Assembly: GCA_031002005.1 (NCBI GenBank)
Contig: JARYHS010013630.1
Location: 237,653,539 to 237,717,538 of the forward strand
Length of the DNA stretch: 64,000 nt
Direction: 5' to 3'
Source of the DNA: Vandiemenella viatica
Taxonomy: Eukaryota; Arthropoda; Insecta; Orthoptera; Morabidae
Under the pieces are notes generated by a model that made no database searches, had not been told where the DNA came from, and worked only from the letters and a program-made list of their open reading frames with translations. Below, in pieces: positions 23,597-35,053 of this stretch. The translations under genes were made by a program, and so were the position numbers. Position 1 is the first letter of the stretch. The number at the start of each line of letters is the position of its first letter.

Positions 23597-24727
23597 TTAT
23601 GTAGTGTACCCGGTTTAAGGATTGCCACCAGTTGCTTTTACTCTCTATCATTAAGTTTTATTTTATATATATAATATCTTGTTCAGTTTTAACTGGGCGC
23701 CATGGAAGGAGTCCTTCCAGAATTTTCAATAAACAATTATAAATGCAATTACTTGTTTTATTATAAAGAAAATTGAATTAATTTATCTACTGACACATAA
23801 AGGTGATTGCATTGACTAACAAATGTAACAAGAATTAAATCAATATATAAATTGATTAAATGAACAATTAAATAAAACATAAACAAAGTCCGACTAACTC
23901 AAAATCAGAGAGCACAAGTTCCTACAAGTTTTCGTTTTCGGGTACATGCGCCACACTTTGCCTCGGTTTGTTCAGGCGGAATAAAATGTTGTATTTACCA
24001 TCCAGCTGACGTTTATGTTGAAGTCGGTGCTGTCCGGATCTTCTCGAATTTCTGCGCGCAACACACACAGAACAAAATTTTATCGTCGCACTTGTTTAAC
24101 ACTGGACGAGCACATTCGATTACTATTCTTTCGAACGGCGTCTTACTGGTCAGCTGCAGTCTTCTCCTCAAAACGAGGGTTTCACCATGAAACAAAAAAA
24201 AAAAATCTAGTCTGAACTTATTATCAATTAATGGAGTTATCCTCCATGCAAGCAGACACACACAATCCTCTGCACTTCACGCTCCGCTCGCACAGGGCGG
24301 ACTGTCCACTCAGGAATGCGGTCCACTTATCTCCCTTCCCATCTCCAAACACTGCACTACACTACAAAGGTGCCGCGGTGGTTGTACTGCGAAAATAGTC
24401 TCCGCTGCTCGCACCGACCATCGCTAGTAAATATGAAGCCTTCCGTGAGCGGACCGCTTCATTACTCCCGCTGTTCGTTTTTACGAAGTTGCATCAGCAT
24501 ACTTCGTAAACATCCTTTTGCTATGTCACCCGTATTATCTAGTCACTGTGTAATTCCACGCCGAATCATGTGCAACGGTAATTGTTTATTAATAATTATG
24601 AAGCGTCTCGAACAGATACCGCTTCATTACCCCCGTTGTCCGTTTTTACGAAGTTGCAAGAGCACACTTCGTAATATATCAAAGCATCACCCGTATAATC
24701 AAGTTCTTATGTAGGTTAACACTGAAC
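23597..24727 (-). repeat. 3' LTR of gypsy element (upper boundary approximate)
   Basis: The stretch 23597-24461 is a direct repeat of 30703-31602. In element sense it ends GGGTACACTACA near 23602. The start is not fixed by a second copy: TGTTCAGTG near 24727 or TGTTGGCAAC near 24893, after the purine-rich GAAGGGG, are both possible. An internal duplication of about 100 bp (TTTTTACGAAGTTGCATCAG... and TTTTTACGAAGTTGCAAGAG..., offset about 157 bp) is present at 24445-24545 and 24600-24710, in the presumptive U3. Confidence 0.8.
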
Positions 24728-25184
24728 ATTGTGCTGCTCTGTTACAAATTAATTAATCTAAGATGATCTGCAAATCTTGTTCATATTATATTAATAAAAT
24801 AAACGGGTGGCAATCAAAATGTTTTGACGAAATGTCACACCTATTCACCGAAATTCAAAACTTAATTTACTGAACTGCCATTGGTTGCCAACAGCTCCAC
24901 GACCCCTTCACACCAATCTCGCCCTCAACAATGTGTAGCGGCTCACTCATCCATCATTCACAACACATCATTCACAATTAAGATACAATGCATGCAATGA
25001 TGTAACTAAAACACAAATAACTACAACTAATAGTCAAATATTTTATGAACCAGAAAATAATAAACTTATCTAAAACTCTTTTTCCTGTCGCTGAACATAC
25101 TTTCAATGAAATCATTCATCTTCTCGACTTATAGACATCTTAATATATATGTATATATTTTAATCAATTTATGCTAAATCTTCA

Positions 25185-28100
25185 TCACTCCCAATAACCT
25201 TTCATGCTCCTTGCGTTGTAGGGGCCTAACTCCTTATCTCCATCCGATAATATGTAGGAATTTGGCCCGACACAATCCTTGACCACGTACGGCCCTCTGT
25301 ATACGTGAAAGAACTTGGATATTAACTTTTTCTCTGCGTCTGACGTTCGAACGTTTTTGATAAGAACTTTCTGTCCAATTTGGTACGACTGTGTTTGCCG
25401 GTAGTCCGCCTTTTCCTTTCTACTCTTTGCCTTTTCCACTATAAATTCCCGGGCAATGAGTTCCTTTTGTTCAAAGTCTTCCTCCACATCTTTCAGCGGG
25501 TGCCTCGTGATTTCTTCCGCCAGGGTGCGAATCTTCTTACCGAATTGTAATTCACTTGGCCGAAACCCCGTGCTACAATGAACGACGTCGTTAAAGTATC
25601 CTTCGATCTGACCTACATACTTCACCCATGACTGGTGTCGGTCTTTAATCAATAAACGAAAATATACGCCCAGTTGGCGCATGTATCGCTCCGCTGGGTT
25701 GCTTTCTGGAGATCTGATAGAGCTCCTAATCACCTTTATTCCTTCCCGTTTTAAATTTTGCTCCCATTTTGGACTAGTAAACACGGCTCCGTGGTCCGAC
25801 AGAATGGTCGCAGGTTTTCCGCAAATTGGGATATACTTGTTCAGCACTATATCCAGTGTCTGCTTCGTGTTGAGGCGCGACACCGGGTAGAGCTTTACAT
25901 ACTTTGTAAACGCATCTACCATTACAAATATGTGCTGGCGGGCAAATTGACCTTTCGGCAGTGGACCAAAATGATCAACACATACTAACTGCCGCGGGCC
26001 CTCCGGTATTATTGGGTGGTACTCCCCAGCACTTCGGTGACTTCCATGTTTGACGCGTTGGCAAATGTCGCAGCTACGCGCATACCGTGCCGCCTCCCGG
26101 CGTATTGCTGGCACGTGCCAGTCTTGCATGAGCATTCTATATAACCTCTCAGTTCCAGGATGACCATAGTGCTCATGATACAGGCGCGTAACACGTTGCA
26201 ACATCGTTTTAGGCAGCCATACCTTCCATTCCTCGGCCGCGCTCGTGCGACGAAAGCATACGTTATCGACGATGGTACATAACATAGCAACGTCCCGCGT
26301 TCGTAAATTCTCGCCACCTATTCCATCCTCCAAAAGTCTTCTCACATCAGCAATATCTGTTTGCGCCTTTTGTTCCTTAATTATACATTCCCTCAGGTCT
26401 TCAGCTCTCGTTCCATCCTGAAAACGCAGAGCGGCCACGAGTACTTCCCGCGGATGCGACATCGGCTCCTCGCCAGTTCTAACCTCCCTCGCATTTCGGC
26501 TTAACCAGTCTGCGACGACATTGTCCGACCCCTTGCAGTACTGGATCCGGATGTCAAACTGTTGTACAAACATCGCCCATCTGGCTATTCGACCACTCGT
26601 GAATCTCGCATTCCGCAGAAAAGTCAGGGCCTGGTGATCTGTCCTTAGGAACGTTACGGCGCCTAATATGTACGCTTTAAATTTCGTTACAGCGAAGTAT
26701 ATCGCCAACATCTCTATCTCAGTGACGTAGTATCGACATTCCGCTGCACGTAAAGTTCTACTAGCGGTGGCCACGATTTTATAGTTTCCTTCGTCGTCTC
26801 TTTGCTGAAGACATGCACCCAGCCCGGTGTAGCTAGCGTCACAGTGCAGATAGAATGGTTGAGAAAAGTCTGGGTGCGCTAAACACACGTGTTCCTTAAA
26901 TGCCGCTTTAATGCATTGGAACGCTTGCTCGTGTACTTCAGCCCACTCCCACCGTTTGTTATTCTTCAGCAACCCGTATAAAGGGTGGAGTATTGAGGCG
27001 AAATTTGGAACGTTCCCGCGATAATACGCGCACATCCCAAGAAATCTGCGCAATTCCTTGAGCCTTGTGGGACGCGGCAAGTCCATAATTTCCCGCACCT
27101 TTTCCGTTGATGGCGACACACCTTCCGGACTTACGGCATACCCCAAGTAGTTCACTTGCTGCACACATAATGTCGCTTTGTTTGGTTTTAGCGTCACGCC
27201 GTACTCTTTTAGCACAGAAAATAGTCTTTCCAAGTGTTCCATATGTTGATCAAAGGACTCTGATGCCACCAAGATATCGTCAATATATACGACACAAAAA
27301 TCTTTGATTTCTTGTGATAGTATGCCATTGATAGCACGAACAAACGCGCAGGACGAGTTTTTCAGACCAAAGGGTACGCGTCGGAATATATACTGCTTTC
27401 CTTCAAACACAAATGCCGTATATGGCCTGCATTCGGGTGCCAACTCAACCTGGTTAAAGCCCGCCGTTACGTCCAGTGTCGTCAACCACCTTTTTCCGTG
27501 GAAACGGGACATCAAATCAGGTATGTTTTCAGGCCTCTCTCCATCCCCTTCCGTACGTGCATTAAGCGTCCTCGCATCTAAACACAACCGCACTGACCCA
27601 TCCTTCTTCCTAACCAAAGTTATGGGATTAAGGTGTGGTGAGGGACAGGGTTCAATGATTCCTTGGCTTTCCAAGGCATTCACAGCCTCACGTGCCGCTG
27701 CACGCAATTTCTGGGGCACCGAATATGTTCGGCCCCTTATCGGCGTTTGGTCATTAACTTTAAAACTATGAACTGCACCCTTAATCTTTCCAGGCCTATA
27801 TGAAAATACTGATAGGTTGTCTAGTATCAAACCTTTCAACTGTGACCTCTGTGATTCACTTAAATTTTCGTTGGCGTCAACACCGGCGTACAGAGTGTGC
27901 GTGATGTCATCCCTCTCATCCAACATAGCGCCGATAAACGACGTAGGTGGTGCGAAGTAATCATTCTCATTTTCGAAAGGCTCGTCATCAGAAATGTGAA
28001 CTGTGCTGACGAGGCGTTGGGTTTCCCTCGTGCTATCCCACGAAACTTCATCATCTACCAGGTTTCGTATGGTGTGTGTGCGCCAATCGATCACGACTTT

Positions 28101-28202
28101 ATATTCTTCCAATATATCTGCTCCCAGTATCATGTCTACCTTTAGTCCATTGATTATTAATGTAAGCAAATATATAATTTCACCAGAAATGGCAACAGGC
28201 AA
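25185..28202 (-). CDS. Gypsy pol: protease end, RT, RNase H, integrase
   Basis: The uninterrupted frame is 1005 codons. The first residues (VDMILGADILEEYKVVIDW, 22-40) are the C-terminal part of the aspartic protease, so the true start is upstream in another frame. RT: LVRKKDGSVRLCLDARTLN (196-214), LDVTAGFNQ (243-251), and catalytic YIDD at 306-309. RNase H: HCDASYTGLG (453-462) and later TDHQAL. Integrase: zinc-binding HEHYGH (676-681) with CDIC (711-714), then a D,D-35-E core of D743, D803 and E838. The C-terminus has the GPYVVKD segment. All catalytic residues are present. The protein would copy element RNA into DNA and integrate it, but gag and protease are broken. Confidence 0.9.
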   Translation of the reverse strand: MPVAISGEIIYLLTLIINGLKVDMILGADILEEYKVVIDWRTHTIRNLVDDEVSWDSTRETQRLVSTVHISDDEPFENENDYFAPPTSFIGAMLDERDDITHTLYAGVDANENLSESQRSQLKGLILDNLSVFSYRPGKIKGAVHSFKVNDQTPIRGRTYSVPQKLRAAAREAVNALESQGIIEPCPSPHLNPITLVRKKDGSVRLCLDARTLNARTEGDGERPENIPDLMSRFHGKRWLTTLDVTAGFNQVELAPECRPYTAFVFEGKQYIFRRVPFGLKNSSCAFVRAINGILSQEIKDFCVVYIDDILVASESFDQHMEHLERLFSVLKEYGVTLKPNKATLCVQQVNYLGYAVSPEGVSPSTEKVREIMDLPRPTRLKELRRFLGMCAYYRGNVPNFASILHPLYGLLKNNKRWEWAEVHEQAFQCIKAAFKEHVCLAHPDFSQPFYLHCDASYTGLGACLQQRDDEGNYKIVATASRTLRAAECRYYVTEIEMLAIYFAVTKFKAYILGAVTFLRTDHQALTFLRNARFTSGRIARWAMFVQQFDIRIQYCKGSDNVVADWLSRNAREVRTGEEPMSHPREVLVAALRFQDGTRAEDLRECIIKEQKAQTDIADVRRLLEDGIGGENLRTRDVAMLCTIVDNVCFRRTSAAEEWKVWLPKTMLQRVTRLYHEHYGHPGTERLYRMLMQDWHVPAIRREAARYARSCDICQRVKHGSHRSAGEYHPIIPEGPRQLVCVDHFGPLPKGQFARQHIFVMVDAFTKYVKLYPVSRLNTKQTLDIVLNKYIPICGKPATILSDHGAVFTSPKWEQNLKREGIKVIRSSIRSPESNPAERYMRQLGVYFRLLIKDRHQSWVKYVGQIEGYFNDVVHCSTGFRPSELQFGKKIRTLAEEITRHPLKDVEEDFEQKELIAREFIVEKAKSRKEKADYRQTQSYQIGQKVLIKNVRTSDAEKKLISKFFHVYRGPYVVKDCVGPNSYILSDGDKELGPYNARSMKGYWE

Positions 28203-28513
28203 CCATGTTTGTTTGCTGACTGATCTCTCTCGAGCACCAAAAGCTGGGGTGAGCCATATTTTCGCGCGGGGATAATATCAAGATTCCGTTGCACCGCTTG
28301 TAATCTGTACAGCAGTGATTCTGAAATCGCAGTGATCTGAGAACCTGTATCAACCAATGCCAAACAATCTACACCGTATATGTTCACATGTATCAGGGGA
28401 CACCTCGCCGTCATATTATTCGACTCGCCTCCATCAATATTCTCGTCATCTGAAATCGTCTCCGGGCCATTTCCTTTCCAGAACTTTAACTCCCCACTCG
28501 TTTTTCGTTGCAC
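28157..28513 (-). pseudogene. Gypsy aspartic protease, N-terminal part, frameshifted
   Basis: The frame contains CLALVDTGSQITAISESLL, the catalytic DTG motif of a retroviral-type protease. After LLVLERDQSANKHGC it runs out of frame. The continuation (PVAISGEIIYLL...GADILEEY) is in the pol frame starting at 28202, so a single indel near 28195-28205 separates the halves. The upstream part joins the gag tail. Confidence 0.8.
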
Positions 28514-30207
28514 CCCTGCGACGGCGTCCCCTTCGTACCCTCATTCCGATACCCAGTATTCTGGTCATTGTTGTGCAAATTTTCGTTTCCCGAAGTCCGC
28601 ACCCTTTTTCTTCGTTTGTTTTTGAAACTGAAGAAATTGCGATGCAGTCGATCGATGCTTCGGTACCCTGCTGTTTTTCCGCCGGCTTTCCTCTCCATTG
28701 CGGTCGTCCTTTATGGACCTTTTCTCCGTTTCCTCGATTAGCGTCCCATTTACGACCATTAAATTTCCCTTGTTTTTGAGGATTATCTGCGGGATGTTGT
28801 GAAGGCTGCCGCTGGCTGGAGTGGTTGGCCCTCTCCCTTTCGCGTGCCTCTATCTGATCGACATAGCGCAAAAATGTTTCACAGTGATAACATTGGCTGG
28901 GTTAAGCTGGTATTGTATTTCCGGTGAGAAATGAGTACTAATGCCAGAAATTATCTCTGCCTCGCTCATCGGTGGATCCAGATAACGGGCCAAGGTAATG
29001 AGCTTGGCCGCGTAGTCGTACCTGGATTCCCCGGAACTTGGGCTGTATTTACCACGGCAGATGTGCACCCTGTGTTTTATCTGCGCGTCCATGGACCAGT
29101 ACATTCGTAGAAATAGCCGCTTGAATTCGTCATAAGTTACATCTTGACGACATTCAAGATCGAACCAAACTTTCTGCTCCTCATATAACATTTGTCTGAC
29201 AAGAATTAACTTTAATTCCTCCGGAACACATTTCACATGAAAATAAGTGTCCACGTCATGGAGGAATGCACGGGGATTTGCGCCATTTTTCACGTCAAAC
29301 CGCGGCAACGGTATTTCTACATTTCCATATCCCGAACCAACGTAACGCATCATGGGATCAAATTGTGCCCTGGCAGAATTTTCCATGGCTACAATTTTTT
29401 TTTCAATACTTTTATATTTACCGAGCACTTCTGCTTGAAACGCATTCTGTGCTTCGCGAATTTCAGCATTCATATTTCGCGATCCTTCTATAGTTGCATC
29501 AATTTTCTCCAACTTCTTCTCAACAGATTTAAATTTCATTTTGGCATCTTCGTCGACCCTCTCGATATGTTTGGACAGTGACTGCCTCCCGATCATTACT
29601 TCGCTCTCCAATCTTGAAATTTCAACTTCTGTCATGTTAGTTCTGGTTCTTAGCTCGTCGTGCTCGACTTTTAATTTGTCAGTTTGCACTTTCGCCTGCT
29701 CCGACATGTCCCTCACAGCACTTATTTCACTAGTGATGGTCATCTGCAAATCAGAAAATTTTCCGTCCATCTCCACACGTACATCAGAGATCGACCGATC
29801 TAATTTTTCGCTTAAAGCGTCTTGGTTGTCAGCAAGTTCTTTTGACTTCCGCCTTTACAGAACCTAGTTCGGCATTAGTGTAGCTAATCTGCGCTGAAAT
29901 TTGCGCAAGAAGCTTCACTATGTCAGAATTTGTGATCGCCGAACTAGTTTCGATTGAAACCGAATTAGTTCTGTTCTTTGTGCAAAATATTTTCAAGACA
30001 AGCGGATGTTTCCGGCACTTTCGGAATTACACTCGCGCATCCCGTGTCGACCATACGATCTTCAACCAACATAATATTATTACCAACAGTATTAGCATTT
30101 TGTTCAACATCAAATTCTTTCGACTCCATAGTGTCGCCGTTTTCGCAACTTTTAAACAAATTAAAGACTTCCCCGTTATTCAATTGTTTCCCCGATCTCA
30201 GTTTCAT
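28446..30207 (-). pseudogene. Gypsy gag, frameshifted
   Basis: The likely start is MKLRSGKQLNN at 30207. Residues continue to ACLENILHKEQ, shift near 29970 into IETSSAITNSDIVKLLAQIS, and shift again near 29840 into ALSEKLDRSISDVRVEMDGK. A long coiled-coil-like segment follows (29776-29380). The capsid-like core has IPLPRFDVKNGANPRAFLHD, VKCVPEELKL and YSPSSGESRYDYAAKL. Another shift near 28868 leads into a basic, Gln/Arg/Lys-rich tail (LRYVDQIEARERERANHSS). The same capsid block, diverged, occurs at 61770-62165, showing a related second element. Confidence 0.8.
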
Positions 30208-30702
30208 AAGCCAGTCTCGGCCAAACGATAATCTAAACTGTAGGTCAAGGGCAAATTTAACGAAGCAGTTAACTATGAAGCCTAATAATTTAAATTTACA
30301 TATCATTCGCTTCTGCAAAATACTAGACACACAGTTAATTAATTCACTGATCATTACTACCGTGTATTTTATAAACACTTGGCAACGCCGGATAGAACAT
30401 CGATAAGTCCAGACATTGATATATTACATAATACTCCAGACATTTAAATTAAAACACATATGAAAGTCTGCCTCTCTGCATCTGTAATAGATTATGACAT
30501 TAGATGAAATGCATTTAAAAAAGACAAAACAAAAAACATATGTACTGCATCCATCCTCCGCTCCATGTGCTGAAACGGAAAAAAAAAGTGCACAGGTAAT
30601 CATAAAACTATTGACAACCTCCGCAAGTCAAACCAAGAATTAGTGTGAGCATTCATTTAATTAAACAAATTGCCAATGAAAAACCACGTAGGGAAAGCCA
30701 TT

Positions 30703-31602
30703 TATGTAGTGTACCCGATTTAAGGATTGCCACCAGTTGCTATTACTCTCTATCATTAAGTTTTATTTTATGTATATATAATATCTTGTTCAGTTTTAAC
30801 TGGTCACCATGGAAGGAGTCCTTCCAGAATTTTCAATAAACAATTATAAATGCAATTACTTGTTTTATTATAAAGAAAATTGAATTAATTTATCTACTGA
30901 CACATTTATTGTTATCAATATAAAAAGGTGATTGCATTGGACTAACAAATGTAACGAGAATTAAATCAATATAATAAATTGATTAAATGAACGATTAAAT
31001 GATAGAACATAAACAAAGTTCCGACTAACTCAAAATCAGAGAGCACAAGTTCCTACAAGTTTTCGTTTTCGGGTACATGCGCCACACTTTGCCTCGGTTT
31101 GTTCAGGCGGAATAAAAATGTTGTATTTACCATCCAGCTGACGTTTTATGTTGAAGTCGGTGCTGTCCGGATCTTCTCGAATTTCTGCGCGCAACACACA
31201 CAGAACAAAATTTTATCGTCGCACTTGTTTAACACTGGACGAGCACATTCGATTACTATTCTTTCGAACGGCGTCTTACTGGTCAGCTGCAGTCTTCTCC
31301 TCAAAACGAGGGTTTCACCATGAAACAAAAAAAAACAAATCTAGTCTGAACTTATTATCAATTAATGGAGTTATCCTCCATGCAAGCAGACACACACAAT
31401 CCTCTGCACTTCACGCTCCGCTCGCACAGGGCGGACTGTCAACTCCAGGAATGCGGTCCACTTATCTCCCTTCCCATCTCCAAACACCTGCACTACACTA
31501 CAAAGGGTGCCGCGGTGGTTGTACTGCGAAAATAGTCTCCGCTGCTCGCACCGACCACCGCTCACTAGTCAAATATGAAGCTGCCGTGAGCGGACCGCTT
31601 CA
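30703..31602 (-). repeat. 5' LTR of gypsy element, truncated
   Basis: This is a direct repeat of 23597-24461 with small indels (for example an extra 20 bp around 30904). It stops abruptly at GCGGACCGCTTCA near 31602 and lacks the U3 part present in the other LTR. Confidence 0.85.
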
Positions 31603-31629
31603 AGCTTCATTTTTCTCTCTACAATTCAG

Positions 31630-33050
31630 AAGTGGCTCCTTTTATTTCCCAAACTGTATTTGTGTTTTCTTCTGCTGCTATCATGGAGCTTTGATTTTGC
31701 TTGGCATTTTTCCTGTCTACAAATGTCTCCTTCCAAAATTTTGAGGCTAGATCAGCTGCCTCATCCAGGAAATGCCAGAAGCTTTCATCATGTAGTATTT
31801 CAAACACTCTCCTTTCTTGAAACTGAGCTCATTGGCGAGCTCTCAGACTGGCTGTTATTCCACATTTCCATATCACATGCTCCAGCATACTCTCTTCACC
31901 ACATTTGCACCTGCTTTGAGTCCAAGATATTCTGATATTGAAGGAAGCTATTGTATGGACCATGACCAGTAATGCAGTATACTAATCCTGGAGATGGTAG
32001 TAGGTTCTTCCACTTTAACCTCTCCCTTACAGATGGAAACATGTCATATATTCTCCTACCCATTTTTTGTTATTCCATTCTCATTGCCATTCTATCAATA
32101 GTAGCTTCCAAATGTGCATCTCAGATGTTGTTTCACCACCTGTAATTTCTGCTACCTTATCTTGATTCCCTTTTCAATAGCAATGGTTAATAAATTTGTT
32201 GTTATGGATCATTATACTCCTATCAGCCTTAATAGTATTCTTCATTGGATATGTCTGAGTTAATGTTTTTGTTTTGTTTTTCATCAATGTTTTGCTCACA
32301 CACTTGCTGAGTAAACCACTAAAGAAGATAAAATTGTATCATAGTATAGTCTTATTATTTGGATGGAAACAGTGAATTTTCAATGTCCAATATTGATGAT
32401 TTTATTCATGACAGCCATGACTCATACTGTTGTCTTCATAAGTGGGCTTCGATGTTTAATTGTTTATCCAATTGAATGCCTAGGTTTCTGTGAATTGATT
32501 TATATTTTCAACTCGGCTTGCCCTTAAACAATATAAATGTTGTCATACATGGAGCTAAACTCAACTTGCACCATCGCCTGAGACAATTATGTACCATATA
32601 ACTGATGCTCTCATTTTCTGCGCTTGTTGCTGCTTCCATGAGCAACAAAAGTTTATCAGCAAAATTAGTTAGCCCCAACCGTTCAGGTGTTTTTGTAATA
32701 GTTTGATCACTGGCTCCATCCTTCCTTCCCAGAATATGGGATCACAAACCAAACTCTGTAGGTATCCTTTAGTCAGAGTTTTCATAATGAACAAGTTCAG
32801 GCATTTCAAGGAAGCCAGTTTTAAATCTGCCACGGTCCCAGAAGATGTAGGATAATCTTCTTGGACAACAAATCTCTCTCAGCCATGCACACAGGCCAGG
32901 CTCCCAAGATGTCCACCACATACTTTTTTTTGCACTGCTATTAATTATTTTCATCCAGCTGTTTATGGAATCCTCTGACAAACTTTCCCAGTCTCTAAAA
33001 ACCTTGCTGTTAAGAGACGTTAAGCAGTAAAAAAAAAAAAAAATTCCCAC
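31630..33050 (-). pseudogene. R1/I-like LINE reverse transcriptase-RNase H region, decayed
   Basis: On the - strand, GLTNFADKLLLLMEAATSAE (the YADD core with FADK) is near 32660. CLRRWCKLSLAPCMTTFILF lies near 32560 and HRNLGIQLDKQLNIEAHL near 32470. At the end there is a zinc-type C-K-C-G-E-E-S-M-L-E-H-V-I-W-K-C near 31915. This order (RT core, later CxC-x-H-x-C) fits I/R1-group LINEs. Many stops are present. The 93-codon frame at 32769-33050 may be its pre-RT part (MWWTSWEPGL). Confidence 0.6.
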
Positions 33051-33052
33051 TC

Positions 33053-33140
33053 ATTTTTTTTAACTTATTGCTTTACACCTTGTTGATGTGAAGGCTATTA
33101 GAGACATACAATACCACTAGATCTTCAGTGGGATTCGATT
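33053..33140 (-). repeat. SINE family A, tail fragment
   Basis: The T-run is followed by ACTTATTGCTTTACACCTTG and TTGATGTGAAGGCTATTAGA, matching the 3' end of the family. The head and most of the body are missing. Confidence 0.65.
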
Positions 33141-33777
33141 GGCTTACCACAAAATTCGGTTGTTTTATTTGGCTGATGCACTAAAACAGATGAACAGAGG
33201 CAGCAAGAAAATGTATCTGTAAGTATGTACGTACACTGTGAAGGTGAGAGCTGAATGAGAAGAAACTGTGAACATCTGCTAAAATACTAGTATTATTTTT
33301 TTCCATCATTCTAATAATATACTTACACCTTAATCAGTATCTTTAACCCAGTAAAAATCCAACAATTTCTAAAACTTGTGTGAGTTGTTTCTTTATATCA
33401 CCATATGTATTTGTAACATCACATTCCCAAACTCTTTTCATAGTTCAAGTTTCATATTAATATGTAGATCTCTGAATATCCAATAGAGCTGGCAGTACCC
33501 AAGAAGCAACAAATAAAATAGACCATAGAGAGAACCAAAATAATTCCTAGCAATAATTAAAGCCTATTTCTTGGGGTTAAAAACCATTGTCAGTTAATAT
33601 AGAGAAATGGATTTAATGCATTACAGGAGCTATTTTAAAAAACAGATTACCTTCATAGGCTATTCATATCAGCAACTGAGAGGCAACAAATATGAAGTTT
33701 CAGCTGGCTTTGCCATGGTGGCCACACCGCTGGTGGCTGTTTGCATCTAAAATGGAGGCATATGCCTCTGTGGAGAT
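33141..33777. other. No gene seen
   Basis: AT-rich sequence with no supportable feature. Confidence 0.4.
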
Positions 33778-33972
33778 ATCGTATCCAGGGCCGGCGCTAG
33801 GAGGGGGGTAAGTGGGTCAATTGTACCCGGGCCCGCCGGCTGATGGGGGGCCGCGATCAAGACCTCGAAGTCAAGAATCCGCCTATTGTCGCCCGGGTAG
33901 TTTGTAGAGCTAAAAAAAGGTCGCCGATTTTACCCCGGGCCCGAAATTTCTAGCGCCGGCCCTGATCGTATC
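33778..33972. mobile_element. hAT MITE with perfect 8-bp target duplication
   Basis: ATCGTATC is present at 33778-33785 and 33965-33972. The 179-bp element between begins CAGGGCCGGCGCTAG and ends with the inverted CTAGCGCCGGCCCTG, a perfect 15-bp terminal repeat. The interior is GC-rich and non-coding. The CAG...CTG ends and 8-bp duplication are typical of hAT. Confidence 0.9.
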
Positions 33973-34814
33973 AATAGCCCACAGCCAGATTTACATTTCC
34001 CATCCTGCTGCTGAACGATATCTTCAATGTGTATTCTGGAGTTCAGCAATTCATGAATATAAGACTTGAAAAGAGACATACTTGCAGATACTGCTGGTTG
34101 CAGAAGGAAAGAAACTTATCGTTTTGAATACACTTTGGGATTTATATCAGTATAAATGGTTGCTGTTTAGAGTGGTGTCAGCTGGAACTGTTTCCCATCA
34201 CTTCTTGAAATCAAGAATCCTTACTATCAAATACTTAAGTGATATCTTTGTTTTTGAGAGTCGTTATGGAAGCACCTAGGAAACCTGCAGCCTTGGGTAC
34301 AGTCAACGATCCTGGCATCGTCCTGTCAAAAGTCATTGCACAGACCATCAAGTTCAGCCATCACCGAGGTCCACATATAGGCTAATACAGGTTCTTCCAG
34401 TAGCTGCATGCGGTCAGAGAGACGTTGGTGAAGAGCAGACACAGATATGTAGCTCTGGTTTCAATTTCGTTGTCATATAAGGTATTGTGAGTACTGTGTT
34501 GCTGAACTTGGTAACTGTATTCGGTTCTTTTGGATTGTGAATAGGTTTTATTAAAGTGATAGTAGGCTTAAGCTTGAACCTTGTTATCTCCATCTTGTTT
34601 TGAGCCAGTGATTGCTGGCTCTAGTGTAGAACACGACAGCACTTCTTAATCGTTTCGCTATCGGCTCAAATTTGATATCTGTTTCCATTGTTCATCTCTT
34701 GTTATAACGAGCAAATATTCTTTATACGTCGTCTCCATAGTCCGAGTAACGGTTACTCTTTAGAAATCAAATCCACCAGTCATCCAGGTCAACAACTCCA
34801 ATGAAATTGTTAAG
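33973..34814 (+). other. Unassigned; possible gypsy RT relic at 34082-34280
   Basis: At 34082-34279 the + strand reads KKLIVLNTLWDLYQYKWLLFRV and later IKYLSDIFVF. This weakly resembles the RT stretch between the TH-GLYQY and YLDDI motifs of some gypsy elements. With so few residues and a YLSD core it may be coincidence. Nothing else is recognised. Confidence 0.3.
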
Positions 34815-34978
34815 GGGCCCACAGACATGGAGGAGAAGTGACGTTAAATGTGTGAAGCAGGCTCTAAACTCTCGCTGAGTGGCGGCAGCAGCGATATTGC
34901 GATCCCAAACAAATGCGATGATGACATTTTGTTAGATGCTGTGAGTATTTCATTTTGAATGTGTATAAGTGTTTTATA

Positions 34979-35053
34979 ATGCCATCTTATGTTGCATACG
35001 GTTGCACAAATAGGCAAGAGAGGAAAGAACCTGGAATATCATTTCATAAGTTA
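34979..35053 (+). pseudogene. THAP zinc-finger first exon of P1
   Basis: MPSYVAYGCTNRQERKEPGI, then SFHK: this is the N-terminus of a THAP domain, the DNA-binding finger of P-type transposases. The first zinc ligand (C4) is changed to Tyr here, while P2 and P3 keep Cys. The donor site that follows the exon in P2 and P3 (GTAAGT) is GTTAAT here. Both changes would disable the exon. Confidence 0.75.

Larger units (their letters stand above)
23597..31602 (-). mobile_element. Ty3/gypsy LTR retrotransposon, about 8 kb, inactive
   Basis: The order on the - strand is 5' LTR (truncated at 31602), gag, protease, RT, RNase H, integrase, 3' LTR. The pol frame is intact for 1005 codons. Gag and protease have at least four frameshifts (about 29970, 29840, 28868, 28200). 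The 5' LTR ends in CTACA and is followed by TAAATGGCTTTCCCTACG, a candidate primer-binding site beginning TGG. The 5' LTR is cut at 31602, where unrelated sequence and then an R1/I-like LINE relic begin, so no target duplication can be read. Confidence 0.9.

Noticed and set aside
27304..27771. 155-codon ORF on the + strand
   Set aside because: Shadow of the gypsy pol gene on the other strand.
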